Program-made: the position numbers and the translations under genes
Notes under the pieces: model-generated
Told to the model about the DNA's origin: nothing
The model's database searches: none
Seen by the model: only the letters and a program-made list of their open reading frames with translations
Assembly (NCBI GenBank): GCA_903847405.1
Contig: CAINDP010000248.1
Span: 1-32,796, forward strand
Source of the DNA: an uncultured Myxococcales bacterium
GTDB lineage: Bacteria > Myxococcota_A > UBA9042 > DTJE01
Direction: 5' to 3'
DNA: 32,796 bases
Shown here: one piece after another, positions 16,128 to 25,564 of the stretch
Numbering within the stretch: position 1 is the stretch's first letter
How the letters are laid out: each line of letters begins with the position of its first letter

Positions 16128-17192
16128 TCACGAACCCGCAAGGTCCGCCGGGATTCCGACCGTGCCGTCCGGCCAGACGACCTTGGACCAGTCGCGCAGT
16201 TGCTCGTGGGGACGGCGACGCGGAACCGGGATGCGGGCGGCTCGGGCGCGACGTTCCAGCTCATGGTCCCGCTCGAACAGGGGTTGGTTGGCCAGGATGT
16301 GCCGCTGGACGCTCGCCATGAACTCCGCCACCCTCGCGCGGCCCGCCTCGAAGAACGGCTGCAGTTCGACGGCCCGCGCCTCCAGGGCAGCCGAGTCCAG
16401 GGACTCGCACCATGTGGCCCAGGCCGCCAGGCACTCCCGGAAACGTGCCGGGTCCAGCGTTGACGGAAAAACCCTGCACTCGAGGGTGGCGTGGTCGTTG
16501 ATGGAATAGAGGTTCAGCGCCTGGTTGCGCCCTCTGCCGAAGAGCCTTCGCCCCTTGCCCAGTTCGTCCTTGTCGTATCCCGCCATGGCCTCCGCATCGC
16601 CAGGCATCAACTGCTGCGCAAAGGCCAATCGGTCCGCGTCCCGGCCGCTGGTGCCGTGCGGGTAGGCCAGGTCGAAGAAGCGGTTCTGCACCGGCAGCCA
16701 GGCGTCGATGATGGCGACGGCAGCGAGGTAATCGTGCCGTTCGCGGATCTGGCGTTCGTCGTAGGTCCGCCGTTGGTGCTCCAGCGCCTCCCGCCAGTCC
16801 AGGTCGTCGCAGGAGTAGTGCTGGCAAGTGCGGCCGAACCGATCGGTGACCCCCGGCACCAGCGCGTGCAGATGCAGCCCGCAGGTGCGCTTGACCCGGG
16901 CGCCGCACGACGCCAGCACCTCGACGATGGCCGCGAAGCCCGTCACCGCGGAGTCCACGTCCGGGAAGGGCGGCGACTGGACCTCCAGGCTCCGCAACCG
17001 GGCACTGCCGATGGAGCGGTCCTCCGCGAACATCATCCCCTTGGCGTCCATGACGGCGCCCGGGATCTCGAAGCCGCCGCGGGGAAAGGGCCTGCGGGGG
17101 AAACGTGCCTCGGCGGCCTTCAGCGCCGCATGGCGATCGCACTCGACCTCCAGTTCAAAGCCGTACGTGATGCCGCGGGTGCTTTCTGCCAT
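16128..17192 (-). CDS. Putative amidoligase (ATP-grasp-like COOH-NH2 ligase, Amidoligase_2 type)
   Basis: Encodes 354 residues from an ATG with GGGAGG seven bases upstream. Signature pieces are YGFELEVE near the N-terminus, CGLHLHA in the middle, and NLYSINDHATLECRVFPSTL, together matching putative amidoligases (glutamine-synthetase-like COOH-NH2 ligases). Such enzymes form amide or isopeptide bonds, for example in peptide tagging or cell-wall chemistry. The gene follows the TPR gene by 3 bp and so shares its transcript. It is convergent with the activator gene ending at 16072. The substrate is unknown; the TPR protein may bring it. Confidence 0.8.
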   Translation of the reverse strand: MAESTRGITYGFELEVECDRHAALKAAEARFPRRPFPRGGFEIPGAVMDAKGMMFAEDRSIGSARLRSLEVQSPPFPDVDSAVTGFAAIVEVLASCGARVKRTCGLHLHALVPGVTDRFGRTCQHYSCDDLDWREALEHQRRTYDERQIRERHDYLAAVAIIDAWLPVQNRFFDLAYPHGTSGRDADRLAFAQQLMPGDAEAMAGYDKDELGKGRRLFGRGRNQALNLYSINDHATLECRVFPSTLDPARFRECLAAWATWCESLDSAALEARAVELQPFFEAGRARVAEFMASVQRHILANQPLFERDHELERRARAARIPVPRRRPHEQLRDWSKVVWPDGTVGIPADLAGS

Positions 17193-17195
17193 GCT

Positions 17196-19001
17196 TCACC
17201 TCCCGAATCCCAGCCGGTCGTCCTTGATGTCATCCCACAGGCCCGTGTACCCCGGGTCGAACTGCCGGAGCGTCTTCGCGGCATCCATGGCCCGAAGCCA
17301 GGCGGACCCGGCATCGCGGCCGGCGGCACGGAGGTGGCGAGCCGCGTCGTGCCAGCAGTGGGCCACCTGCAGGAGGTCGTCGATGCGGTGGGTCCGACCC
17401 TCCAGTTGGCCGTAACATTCGGCCGCCTGGACCGCCAGGTCGGCCGCGGGATCCCCTTCGCCTTTGGCGAGGGCCAGCCGGGCGCGGCGGTTCAGGATGT
17501 CGCCCCGGGCCCGGGCCACTTCGCGGCTGTCCTTCGGGTCGAGGGACGCGATCGCGTCCAGGCCATGGGCCGAGTACCGCTCGGCGCCCTCCAGGTCGTT
17601 CCGCTTCAGGCAGGCGTCGGTCAGCCGCGAGCACGCGCCGCAGATGGACGCCTGGCGCGACGCGGCGTCGGCCGAGTTTCCCGAAGGCATCGAAACCGCG
17701 CGGTCCAGGAAGGCTTCGTACCACTTCATCGCCCGGTCGAACTCGTGGTTCCGGAAGGCAGCATCTCCCAGGCGCTCATAGGTTCCGAGCAGGGCGTGCA
17801 CGCGCTCGCCGGTCTCGTCGTGGCGCACGACCTCCCGCAGGATCTTCAGGGCACGTCCGTAGAGCACGACGGCCTGGTCCCGGTCGCCCTCGCTCTGGAG
17901 CCCGTCGCCCAGGTTGATCAGCAGCGCACCGAGCCGGTCGATCCCGTCCGGGGCCTCGCTGGAGGCGACGTCCAGTTCCGCGTCGGGAAGGGCGTCCAGC
18001 AGGAGGGGCAGCGCCCGGGCCGTCTGTCCCGACTCCTGGGCCATCTGGCCCAGCGCCAGGAGGGCATTGACCCGCAGAGGCCGGGCCAGCGTGGCATTCC
18101 CGTCGAGGGCCGCCCAGCCGATGTGAACCAGGGATTCCCGCAGCCACCCGGTCGCCTCGCGGTCGTGGTTCCGGTCATTTTCCGCCCGGGCCATGACCTG
18201 CTCGCAGGAAGCCACGTGAAGCAACGCGATGCCACCGCCGGCGAGGTTCAGAAGGCGGTCGTGCACGGTTCGCAGACGCGGGAGGGCCTCCTCGGCGCGA
18301 CGCTGGTCCAGCAGGTCCTCGGCCGCAGGCAGTTCCACGCGCACCAGTGCCTCGGCTTCCTGGTCCAGCATTGCAGCCAGATGGGGCATCCGCTGGCGAA
18401 TGTACAGACCCCGCTCTTCCCCGGCCCGGAAGCCGCGCAGCACCGCGTCGGGAGCGGCCCCGGAGGCGGCACGGGACAGCGCGGAGGACGCATCCTCCAG
18501 CAACAGGAACTCGTCGCCCTGTTCGGCCAGAAGCACCGAGCCCCGGGCGTCGCCCAGCCTCCGCGCGGTGGGGTTCCGCCGGGCAGACTCCAGGTTTTCC
18601 GGCCGCGTGGAACTGGAGTTTCCTTCGGCGGCAAGTCGGGGCCACTCCGCGGGCCAATAGCCCACGTGCACCGAACTGTAGACGTTCGCACCCGTGCCGC
18701 AGTGGTAGAGGAAGTACTGCCAGGGGCTGGGTTCCCCCTTCTCGACCAGGTAGAAGCGCACGTTCCGGAGCACGGCCTCCCGGATCTCGGCGTACGTCGG
18801 GTCCTCGGGGTCCAGCAGGAACTCCAGGATCGCGCGGTCGGGCGCCGCCTTGGCCAGGCGAGCCACCAGGGGGAACGAGTCCCCGTTGGCGTCCCCGAAC
18901 GTGAAGGTGAAGTGCTCGCCCAGGCGATCCACCCATCCCTCCTCGATCCGAATCGGCTGCGGATCCCGGGTCCCGGACGTGGTCTTGGGAGATCGAGCCA
19001 T
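17196..19001 (-). CDS. TPR-repeat protein with novel N-terminal domain, partner of amidoligase
   Basis: Encodes 601 residues; AGGAGG lies six bases before the ATG. The first ~130 residues (FTFTFGDANGDSFPLVARLA, then FYLVEKGEPSPWQYFLYHCG) form a mixed alpha/beta domain I do not recognise. From ~220 onward the protein is helical, with tetratricopeptide-like repeats, for example LLINLGDGLQSEGDRDQAVV, ALLGTYERLGDAAFRNHEFD and ACSRLTDACLKRNDLEGAER. There is no signal peptide, so it should be cytoplasmic. TPR arrays bind peptides or proteins, which suits a substrate-presenting partner for the amidoligase encoded 3 bp downstream. Confidence 0.85.
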   Translation of the reverse strand: MARSPKTTSGTRDPQPIRIEEGWVDRLGEHFTFTFGDANGDSFPLVARLAKAAPDRAILEFLLDPEDPTYAEIREAVLRNVRFYLVEKGEPSPWQYFLYHCGTGANVYSSVHVGYWPAEWPRLAAEGNSSSTRPENLESARRNPTARRLGDARGSVLLAEQGDEFLLLEDASSALSRAASGAAPDAVLRGFRAGEERGLYIRQRMPHLAAMLDQEAEALVRVELPAAEDLLDQRRAEEALPRLRTVHDRLLNLAGGGIALLHVASCEQVMARAENDRNHDREATGWLRESLVHIGWAALDGNATLARPLRVNALLALGQMAQESGQTARALPLLLDALPDAELDVASSEAPDGIDRLGALLINLGDGLQSEGDRDQAVVLYGRALKILREVVRHDETGERVHALLGTYERLGDAAFRNHEFDRAMKWYEAFLDRAVSMPSGNSADAASRQASICGACSRLTDACLKRNDLEGAERYSAHGLDAIASLDPKDSREVARARGDILNRRARLALAKGEGDPAADLAVQAAECYGQLEGRTHRIDDLLQVAHCWHDAARHLRAAGRDAGSAWLRAMDAAKTLRQFDPGYTGLWDDIKDDRLGFGR

Positions 19002-19408
19002 GTTGCACCTCCTTGGCCGGCAGGGGAGCGGCCATCGCCGGGGGGAACATTGGAGCGGGTTGGGTGTGTCGCAAGGGGAGCGGGGGCTTGTTCGCGGCGA
19101 GCGGCACGTAGCGTGCCGCGGATTATCAAAATCTACCGGATTGCCCGTGCGGCCCTTGCGGAGTACCTGTGATGACGAAGGACGGTGACAGGGCGATCCT
19201 TCATGCCGCGCCCCCGCCATCATCCCGCCGTTCAAGCTCGACCAGGACGGTCGAACCGGAGGAGCGCCGGGAACCCAAGCTGATCGTGAACGTCAGACCG
19301 TTCTTGGGCGGGTTGCCGCCGACGTACACCATGTCACCCCCGAGATCACGGTCATCACGGTCGGGGACGACGAGGACCCCATCAGGTAACTGCGAGAGCG
19401 ACATTACC
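19002..19408 (+). other. Gap between TPR gene and integrase remnant
   Basis: No well-supported gene. It contains a perfect 8-bp palindrome (19101-19119) with a GATAAT box just upstream on the minus strand, and a low-confidence 71-codon frame on the minus strand. The plus-strand frame running into the integrase remnant is Ser/Arg/Pro-rich and looks like non-coding or scrambled sequence. Confidence 0.5.
19101..19119. promoter_or_regulatory. Perfect inverted repeat upstream of TPR-amidoligase operon
   Basis: GCGGCACG and CGTGCCGC are separated by TAG. No T-run follows on either strand, which argues against a classical terminator. It lies 100 bases upstream of the TPR start and next to a minus-strand GATAAT (19127-19122) that could be a -10 box, so an operator is the likelier reading. 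Confidence 0.4.
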
Positions 19409-19416
19409 CTGGACAT
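19201..19416 (-). CDS. Possible small protein (71 aa), uncertain
   Basis: A 71-codon frame starting ATG with GGGAG nine bases upstream. Its translation (GVLVVPDRDDRDLGGDMVYV, then LTFTISLGSRRSSGSTVLVE) has a more natural composition than the overlapping plus-strand frame. It overlaps the integrase remnant by 8 bp. No family recognised; it could be a leftover of a larger gene broken at the island boundary. Confidence 0.3.
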   Translation of the reverse strand: MSRVMSLSQLPDGVLVVPDRDDRDLGGDMVYVGGNPPKNGLTFTISLGSRRSSGSTVLVELERRDDGGGAA

Positions 19417-19594
19417 CTACGGGATCTCCCGCTTGCTGGGCCACGCCTCGGTCACGACGACGGAGAAAGCCTATGTGGGGATTGCGGATTCGACTCTGAC
19501 GGCGGCGTTCGACAAGGCGGATGGGTGGGTTGCCACAAACGCGGCAACCCACGCGGCAACCCAAGGGCGGAAGCCACGCGACTACGACGCATAA
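19409..19594 (+). pseudogene. C-terminal remnant of a tyrosine recombinase (phage-type integrase)
   Basis: The frame carries ISRLLGHASVTTTEKAYV, the LGH-x-S-x-x-T-T-x-x-Y motif at the catalytic C-terminus of tyrosine recombinases: the His of the LGH box is present, and the Tyr appears shifted by one residue as EKAYV. Nothing upstream in this frame resembles the remainder of an integrase (no core-binding domain, no first catalytic Arg), so about 80 percent is missing. It ends at TAA 16 bases from the 3' end of tRNA-Thr, where such integrases normally attach their element. A defunct fragment marking an old insertion. Confidence 0.7.
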
Positions 19595-19610
19595 GTATTG
19601 GAATTGACAG

Positions 19611-19683
19611 AGCCAACGCGGAGAATCGAACTCCGGACCCCCTGATTACGAATCAAGTGCTCTACCGACTGAGCTACGTTGGC
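19611..19683 (-). tRNA. tRNA-Thr(CGT)
   Basis: 73 bases folding into a full cloverleaf: acceptor arms GCCAACG and CGTTGGC with discriminator T, D-arm GCTCAGTCGGTAGAGC, anticodon arm CTTGATTCGTAATCAAG with CGT, T-arm TCCGGAGTTCGATTCTCCG. CCA is not encoded. The 3' end faces the integrase remnant. Confidence 0.95.
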
Positions 19684-19714
19684 ACCACTACGCAAAGAGC
19701 GCGAAAGCGGGCGA

Positions 19715-19743
19715 GTTTTAGAATATCGGCGAGGCGTTGTCAA
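19715..19743 (-). promoter_or_regulatory. Promoter of tRNA-Thr
   Basis: On the minus strand a perfect TTGACA (19743-19738), 17 bases, then TAAAAC (19720-19715, four of six matches). The start would be near 19708, about 25 bases before the tRNA. Confidence 0.6.
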
Positions 19744-19763
19744 GTCTGACGTGTCGGACGATG

Positions 19764-20399
19764 TCACGTCATGAGGGTCGACGCCAGCAGCATCTGGCCG
19801 GCGTAGTAGGCCGGGAGGCCCCAGGCGCGGTTGGCGAAACCGGGGGCGACGAAGCGGTTGCGGGCCACGGCAAGGTCGGACACGTAGAACAGCAGGGCGC
19901 CCAGCCAGAGGGCCAGGGGTCGGCCGGCGGGCAGGGTCGCGGCGAAGGCGCAGACCAGCATGGTGGTGATCGCCAGGACGTACAGGGGCACCGCCACGCG
20001 GAACTTGCCCGGGAGGCGAGGCCACAGGCGGCGCACGACGCCGACGCCCAGGGTCAGCAGGGGGATCGCGATCAGGAAGGTCGTAGGGTCCAGGACCCCG
20101 TGGATCAGGAAGGCCACGGTGTAGGCGACGTGCGCCAGGAGGAAGGCGGCCAGGCCCAGGAGGAAGGAGACGGTCGTCTTCTTGGGGATCAGGAGGACGT
20201 CGCCCGCGAAGGACAGCAGGAGGCCCGCGAACAGCCAGCACCCGTAGGGGGTGGCGAAGGGGTCCAGCGAGAACGCCGCCGCCACGAAGCCCCAGGACGC
20301 CAAGGGCTTGGCAATCCACTGCACGCCGTTCAGGCCGCGCCACTCGGCGGCCAGCACGACGGCAAGACCGGCGACCGTGATCAGGAGGTACGTCAACAT
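19764..20399 (-). CDS. YhhN family membrane protein (lysoplasmalogenase-like)
   Basis: Encodes 211 residues starting MLTYLLITVAG. It has about seven to eight transmembrane helices and the family features LLLSFAGDVLL and LLFYVSDLAVA, whose Asp residues are conserved in YhhN/TMEM86 proteins. Characterised members hydrolyse the vinyl-ether bond of lysoplasmalogens; for bacterial homologues the substrate is usually untested. No clear ribosome-binding site precedes the ATG. The gene is divergent from the Cys-rich lipoprotein gene and downstream of neither neighbour's promoter, so it is probably monocistronic. Confidence 0.85.
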   Translation of the reverse strand: MLTYLLITVAGLAVVLAAEWRGLNGVQWIAKPLASWGFVAAAFSLDPFATPYGCWLFAGLLLSFAGDVLLIPKKTTVSFLLGLAAFLLAHVAYTVAFLIHGVLDPTTFLIAIPLLTLGVGVVRRLWPRLPGKFRVAVPLYVLAITTMLVCAFAATLPAGRPLALWLGALLFYVSDLAVARNRFVAPGFANRAWGLPAYYAGQMLLASTLMT

Positions 20400-20506
20400 G
20401 GGGGGAGAATACCACCGCCAAGGTCCGGTCTGCCACCCATTGCGCGTCGTCGGGGCCGCGACCCGCAAGGCCGTCAATCGAGCGAAGCGTTCCCCAGCAA
20501 CGAATC

Positions 20507-20515
20507 TGCTAGAAT
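20507..20515 (+). promoter_or_regulatory. Extended -10 promoter of the Cys-rich lipoprotein gene
   Basis: TGC directly precedes TAGAAT (20510-20515, five of six matches), an extended -10 element. No good -35 box is seen. The start would be near 20522, about 22 bases before the ATG. Confidence 0.45.
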
Positions 20516-20543
20516 TCCTCCCCGGTTCCCCTGGGAGGCAGCC

Positions 20544-22637
20544 ATGTCGTCGAGTCGCATCCGATGGATCCCCGCAGCAAGCCCCGCCATCCTGGCCGCC
20601 CTGGCCTCGTTGGCCTTCGCATGCGGCGGTACGGAAAACCTCCCGTACGTCGATTTCGACGCGACGGACCTGGGGGCGGATTCAACGACGGCCGACACGC
20701 CGGCCGAGGACCCGGGGCAGGGCGTCGACACGGGCCGCGACCCCGGCACTCCGCCGGTCGATTCGCTGCAGGACCCGGGCACGCCGCCCGTCGATTCCAG
20801 CGAGGATCCGGGGACGCCCAACGATCCGGGCACGCCGAGTGACCCCGGCACCGACATCGCGCCCGAGTGCAAGGACTCGTCGGCGTGCGCGCTGGGCAAC
20901 ATCTGCTTCGAGGACAAGTGCGTGCCGGGCTGCGGCTCGGACCGGGACTGCGCCGGCGGGCGCCACTGCGTGCCCGAGTCGATCCCGCACGGCTTCTGCG
21001 CGCAGTGCATCACCAATGACCATTGCAGCGCCGCGGCCCACGAGAAGTGCGTCAGCGGCAGTTGCGTCACGACCTGCCAGACCAACAACGACTGCGCGGG
21101 CCAGACGAACGCCCCCTACTGCGACACCAACGCCGGGACGTGCGTCCAGTGCCTGTCCGACGGCGTGTGCCCGATCGGGACGCTGTGCATCACGAACAAG
21201 TGCCAGTCGGGATGCCGGTCCGACCGGGACTGCCCGGACTCGCTGAAGTGCGACCCGAAGTCCGGCGCCAACGGCGGCTGCTTCACCTGCGTCCAGAACG
21301 CCGACTGCAACGGGCGCATCTGCAAAGACCACCAGTGCGTGATCGACTGCTCGGTGGTGCAGTGCACCGTCGACCGGCCGGTGTGCGACCCGGCGACCGG
21401 CGGATGCGTGCAGTGCCTGGCCAAGGCGGACTGCCCCGCGGGCAACCTGTGCCTGGGCAGCCGGTGCATCGTGGGCTGCGAAACCGACAACGACTGCAGC
21501 GGCGGCCGGAAATGCGCCAGCGGCACGTGCGTCCAGTGCATCACCGACGAGCAGTGCCCGTTGAAGCAGAAGTGCCTGCAGAACCAGTGCCTGTCCACCG
21601 AGTGCGCGCGGGACACGGACTGCGGCGGCGGCAAGTACTGCCACCCGCTGCTGCAGTCGTGCGAGGTCCTGCCGTCCAAGTACTGCATTTCCGACGACGA
21701 CTGCCCCGCGGGCTATCCGCCGATCATCCCGGCCCAGATGTGTGACCCGCTGACCCGCGCGTGCATCCCGTCGTGCACCAGCGGCCTGGGCATCCCGCTG
21801 TGCATCGACCTGTTCGGAGGCGGAGGGTCGCAGACCGTTTGCGTGGACAACGGCTGCTACGAGTGCGGCACCGACAACGATTGCGCCGGGACGCGGTGCG
21901 ACCCGTACGACCGGCACTGCCTGGTCTGCAAGACCGACGCGGACTGCTCGGTGCCGACGTGGCACTGCGACCCGGCGACCAGCGGCTGCAAGGAGTGCCT
22001 GAACGACAGCCAGTGCACGTACCCGAAGGTGTGCGACGAGGCCGGCGGGTACAGTTGCGTCGAGTGCCTGAAGGACGTCGACTGCAAGAGCCCGGGCAAG
22101 CCCGTCTGCGGCAAGTCCAAGGTCTGCATCGCGCCGTGCAGCAACGAGTGCTCGAACGGGAACACCGTCTGCAATCCCGGCGACACCACCGAGCCGATCG
22201 GCCTGCTGACGTGCGGCGACTATGACGACGACCCGTGCCTGGAATACGGCGGCGCGTCCGAGTGCGGGATCGGGACGTCCTGCCGGACCCAGGCCGGCGG
22301 CCTGGGCAAGTGCATCTGCCAGAACGCGTGCACCAGCGGCCAGAAGCGCTGCCAGTCGGGCACGACGATGAACACCGAGATCTGCACCCAGAACAGCAAC
22401 GGCTGCTGGTACTGGAGCACGGGCTACTGCGGGTTCGAAGAGGTGTGCAGCGGCGGGACGTGCGTGTGCAACAACACGTGCGTGGAAGGCACGAAGGCCT
22501 GCGATGCGACCTACAGCGACCAGATCGACATCTGCGCCGTGGACCCCAACGGCTACACGGACTGCCTGCATTGGCAGGCCTACAGCTACTGCAACTCCGG
22601 CTACATCTGCAAGAACAAGGTCTGCTCGCTGCCGTAG
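20544..22637 (+). CDS. Large Cys-rich surface lipoprotein
   Basis: Encodes 697 residues from an ATG with GGGAGG upstream. The signal peptide (ILAALASLAFAC) ends in a lipobox-like AFAC with the Cys as the expected lipid site. A Pro/Asp/Thr linker follows with repeats of DPGTPPVDS-type units (~45-105). The rest holds well over 60 Cys in short units such as C-x-x-D-x-D-C and C-V-Q-C-x-x-D-x-x-C, resembling the Cys-rich repeats of myxobacterial secreted proteins. Such proteins are thought to be disulfide-stapled and exposed on the cell surface; function unknown. The last third (from ~530) has longer spacing and aromatic residues. A single-gene unit between YhhN and enolase. Confidence 0.88.
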   Translation: MSSSRIRWIPAASPAILAALASLAFACGGTENLPYVDFDATDLGADSTTADTPAEDPGQGVDTGRDPGTPPVDSLQDPGTPPVDSSEDPGTPNDPGTPSDPGTDIAPECKDSSACALGNICFEDKCVPGCGSDRDCAGGRHCVPESIPHGFCAQCITNDHCSAAAHEKCVSGSCVTTCQTNNDCAGQTNAPYCDTNAGTCVQCLSDGVCPIGTLCITNKCQSGCRSDRDCPDSLKCDPKSGANGGCFTCVQNADCNGRICKDHQCVIDCSVVQCTVDRPVCDPATGGCVQCLAKADCPAGNLCLGSRCIVGCETDNDCSGGRKCASGTCVQCITDEQCPLKQKCLQNQCLSTECARDTDCGGGKYCHPLLQSCEVLPSKYCISDDDCPAGYPPIIPAQMCDPLTRACIPSCTSGLGIPLCIDLFGGGGSQTVCVDNGCYECGTDNDCAGTRCDPYDRHCLVCKTDADCSVPTWHCDPATSGCKECLNDSQCTYPKVCDEAGGYSCVECLKDVDCKSPGKPVCGKSKVCIAPCSNECSNGNTVCNPGDTTEPIGLLTCGDYDDDPCLEYGGASECGIGTSCRTQAGGLGKCICQNACTSGQKRCQSGTTMNTEICTQNSNGCWYWSTGYCGFEEVCSGGTCVCNNTCVEGTKACDATYSDQIDICAVDPNGYTDCLHWQAYSYCNSGYICKNKVCSLP

Positions 22638-22639
22638 GG

Positions 22640-22660
22640 CGCGGGCGTTCGAACCCCGCG
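22640..22660 (+). terminator. Possible stem-loop after lipoprotein gene
   Basis: CGCGGG (22640-22645) and CCCGCG (22655-22660) flank nine bases, starting three bases after the stop codon. There is no T-run, so an intrinsic terminator is uncertain. Confidence 0.3.
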
Positions 22661-22670
22661 GGACGGGGCC

Positions 22671-22717
22671 CCTTCGGCGACATTCGGCGACATTCGGCGA
22701 CATTCGGCGAGATTCGG
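22671..22717. repeat. 10-bp tandem repeat array
   Basis: Three perfect copies of CATTCGGCGA (22681-22710), preceded by CCTTCGGCGA and followed by a decayed copy beginning GATTCGG. It sits in the convergent gap between the lipoprotein and enolase genes and is probably a slippage-prone simple repeat. Confidence 0.85.
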
Positions 22718-22775
22718 AAACGAAGGGTGGACCGCGGGGGTGGCGGACGTCTGGCGGTGGGGTGCGGTGCGGGTG

Positions 22776-24062
<1,287 letters not shown>

Positions 24063-24122
24063 TTACCTCTTGTTTTTCCGAGTCGAAATGCCGACCGGGC
24101 GGACCGGCCGACGGCTGGCGGG

Positions 24123-24151
24123 ATTCTAGCCGGGGTGCCCGTCAGGCGCAA
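24123..24151 (-). promoter_or_regulatory. Sigma-70-type promoter of eno
   Basis: On the minus strand TTGCGC (24151-24146), 17 bases, then TAGAAT (24128-24123). The start would be near 24116, 60 bases before the ATG. Confidence 0.6.
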
Positions 24152-24181
24152 GGAGGCGCCCGACCGCGGACCCCCAACCAC

Positions 24182-25420
24182 TCACTCGTCCACCTGGAAC
24201 ACCATGCCCGCGTCGCGCAGCCGCTGGACAAGATGCAGGCCCATGCAGGACGCCGGGGTCAGCAATCCGCCGCGGACCGGCAGGTCGTCCTGGGCCAGGC
24301 ACAGGGCGGATTCGGCCAGGTAGATCGACGTGGCGCCGTACCCGGGATCCTTGCGGGCCGAAACCGTCGCACGCACGCGATCGCCCGCCGTGGACACCCC
24401 GTGGAGGATCGCGACGAACCCGCCCGCCTCGCGCTGCTCGGGCCCCGGCCCCTCGCCGGGTTTCGGCGCCAGGCGCGCGAGGATCCGCCGGGTGGGGGCA
24501 AACGCCGCGGCCGCCAGCAGGCCTCCCATCGCGCCGGACATCGCCACGGCCCGTGCCAGGCCGGCAACGCCCGTGCCCATATCCACGGCCTCCTCGTACC
24601 GGAAGTCGCGCCCGTAGGCGAAGTCCATCAGCGCGTTCGAGCGCCGGACCACCCGCGTGTTGAACGGGCCCATCACGAAGGGGCCGGCCCAGTGCCCGCT
24701 GAAGGAGTCCTTGCGCGGACCCGACGCGTCGCCGCGATCCGGTCCCCGGGGCGCTCCGGAGGGGTTCAGGGCGTAGGGGTCGCCCAGGACGCGACGCACG
24801 GCGGGGTCGCCGATGCGCTCGGCCATCGTCAGCATGCTGGCCACGGTGCCGCCGCTGAAGCCGCCGCGCATCTTCGTGATGCGGAGGCGGACCTCGGCCA
24901 ACTGCAGGCCGCGCCGGGCCATGTGGTCGTGCAGCAGCAGCACGCCCAGATCCGAAGGGATCGAGTCGAAGCCGCAACTGGTGACGATCCGCGCCCCGGT
25001 GAAGGCGGCCCGGTCGTGGTGCGCGTCGATCATCGCCCGGACCCAGGGCGCCTCGCCGGTGAGGTCGCAGTAGTCGGTGCCGTGATCCGCGCAGGCAGCG
25101 ACCAGATCGCTGCCATACAGGGCGTAGGGTCCGACGGTCGAGCAGACGACGCGGGTGTTTTTCGCAATCGCGTCCAGGGACGGGCGATCGCGGCTGTCCG
25201 CCACGAGGATCGGCAGGCGCGCCAGGGCCGGGTCGATCGCGGCGAGGCCCTCGCGCACCCGGTTCAGGCGTTCCAGGCTGCGACCCGCGATGGCCCAGCG
25301 GATCCCGGGATGTTTCGCGGCCAGGACCTCGGCGACCAGGCGTCCTGTGAACCCGGTGGCCCCGAACAGAACCAGGTCGAAGTCCCGGGGATGGGGTTTG
25401 CGAACCGTGCGGCGACCCAT
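24182..25420 (-). CDS. Saccharopine dehydrogenase-like oxidoreductase
   Basis: Encodes 412 residues; GGGAGG lies six bases before the ATG. The N-terminus is a Rossmann fold (LVLFGATGFTGRLVAEVLAA) followed by VVCSTVGPYALYGSDLVAAC, GTDYCDLTGEAPWVRAMID and GARIVTSCGFDSIPSDLGV. This set is typical of the saccharopine-dehydrogenase-like family that includes the mycobacterial trans-acting enoyl reductases and eukaryotic SCCPDH. A hydrophobic helix lies near residues 300-320. The substrate is probably a lipid intermediate, by family analogy only. It is divergent from the GT-C membrane protein gene and has its own transcription unit. Confidence 0.85.
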   Translation of the reverse strand: MGRRTVRKPHPRDFDLVLFGATGFTGRLVAEVLAAKHPGIRWAIAGRSLERLNRVREGLAAIDPALARLPILVADSRDRPSLDAIAKNTRVVCSTVGPYALYGSDLVAACADHGTDYCDLTGEAPWVRAMIDAHHDRAAFTGARIVTSCGFDSIPSDLGVLLLHDHMARRGLQLAEVRLRITKMRGGFSGGTVASMLTMAERIGDPAVRRVLGDPYALNPSGAPRGPDRGDASGPRKDSFSGHWAGPFVMGPFNTRVVRRSNALMDFAYGRDFRYEEAVDMGTGVAGLARAVAMSGAMGGLLAAAAFAPTRRILARLAPKPGEGPGPEQREAGGFVAILHGVSTAGDRVRATVSARKDPGYGATSIYLAESALCLAQDDLPVRGGLLTPASCMGLHLVQRLRDAGMVFQVDE

Positions 25421-25564
25421 GGCGTCCTCCCGTGTGGCAGGAGGATACCAGCCATCGCGGAGGGGGGAAGGGGAAGGGGCCGCGCACGGCGGCGGGACGG
25501 GCATGCGGACGGTCGCCGCGGATGAGGCGTTCCCGCGGCCCCGCTCCGGTGGTATCGTCGCGGG

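Noticed and set aside
16491-19172. Very long plus-strand open frame opposite the TPR and amidoligase genes
   Set aside because: High GC keeps the antisense frame open. The minus-strand translations have recognisable motifs and Shine-Dalgarno sites and this frame has none.
20682-22703. 673-codon minus-strand frame opposite the Cys-rich lipoprotein
   Set aside because: A shadow of the periodic Cys-rich coding strand; its Ala/Val/Arg-rich translation merely mirrors the repeats.
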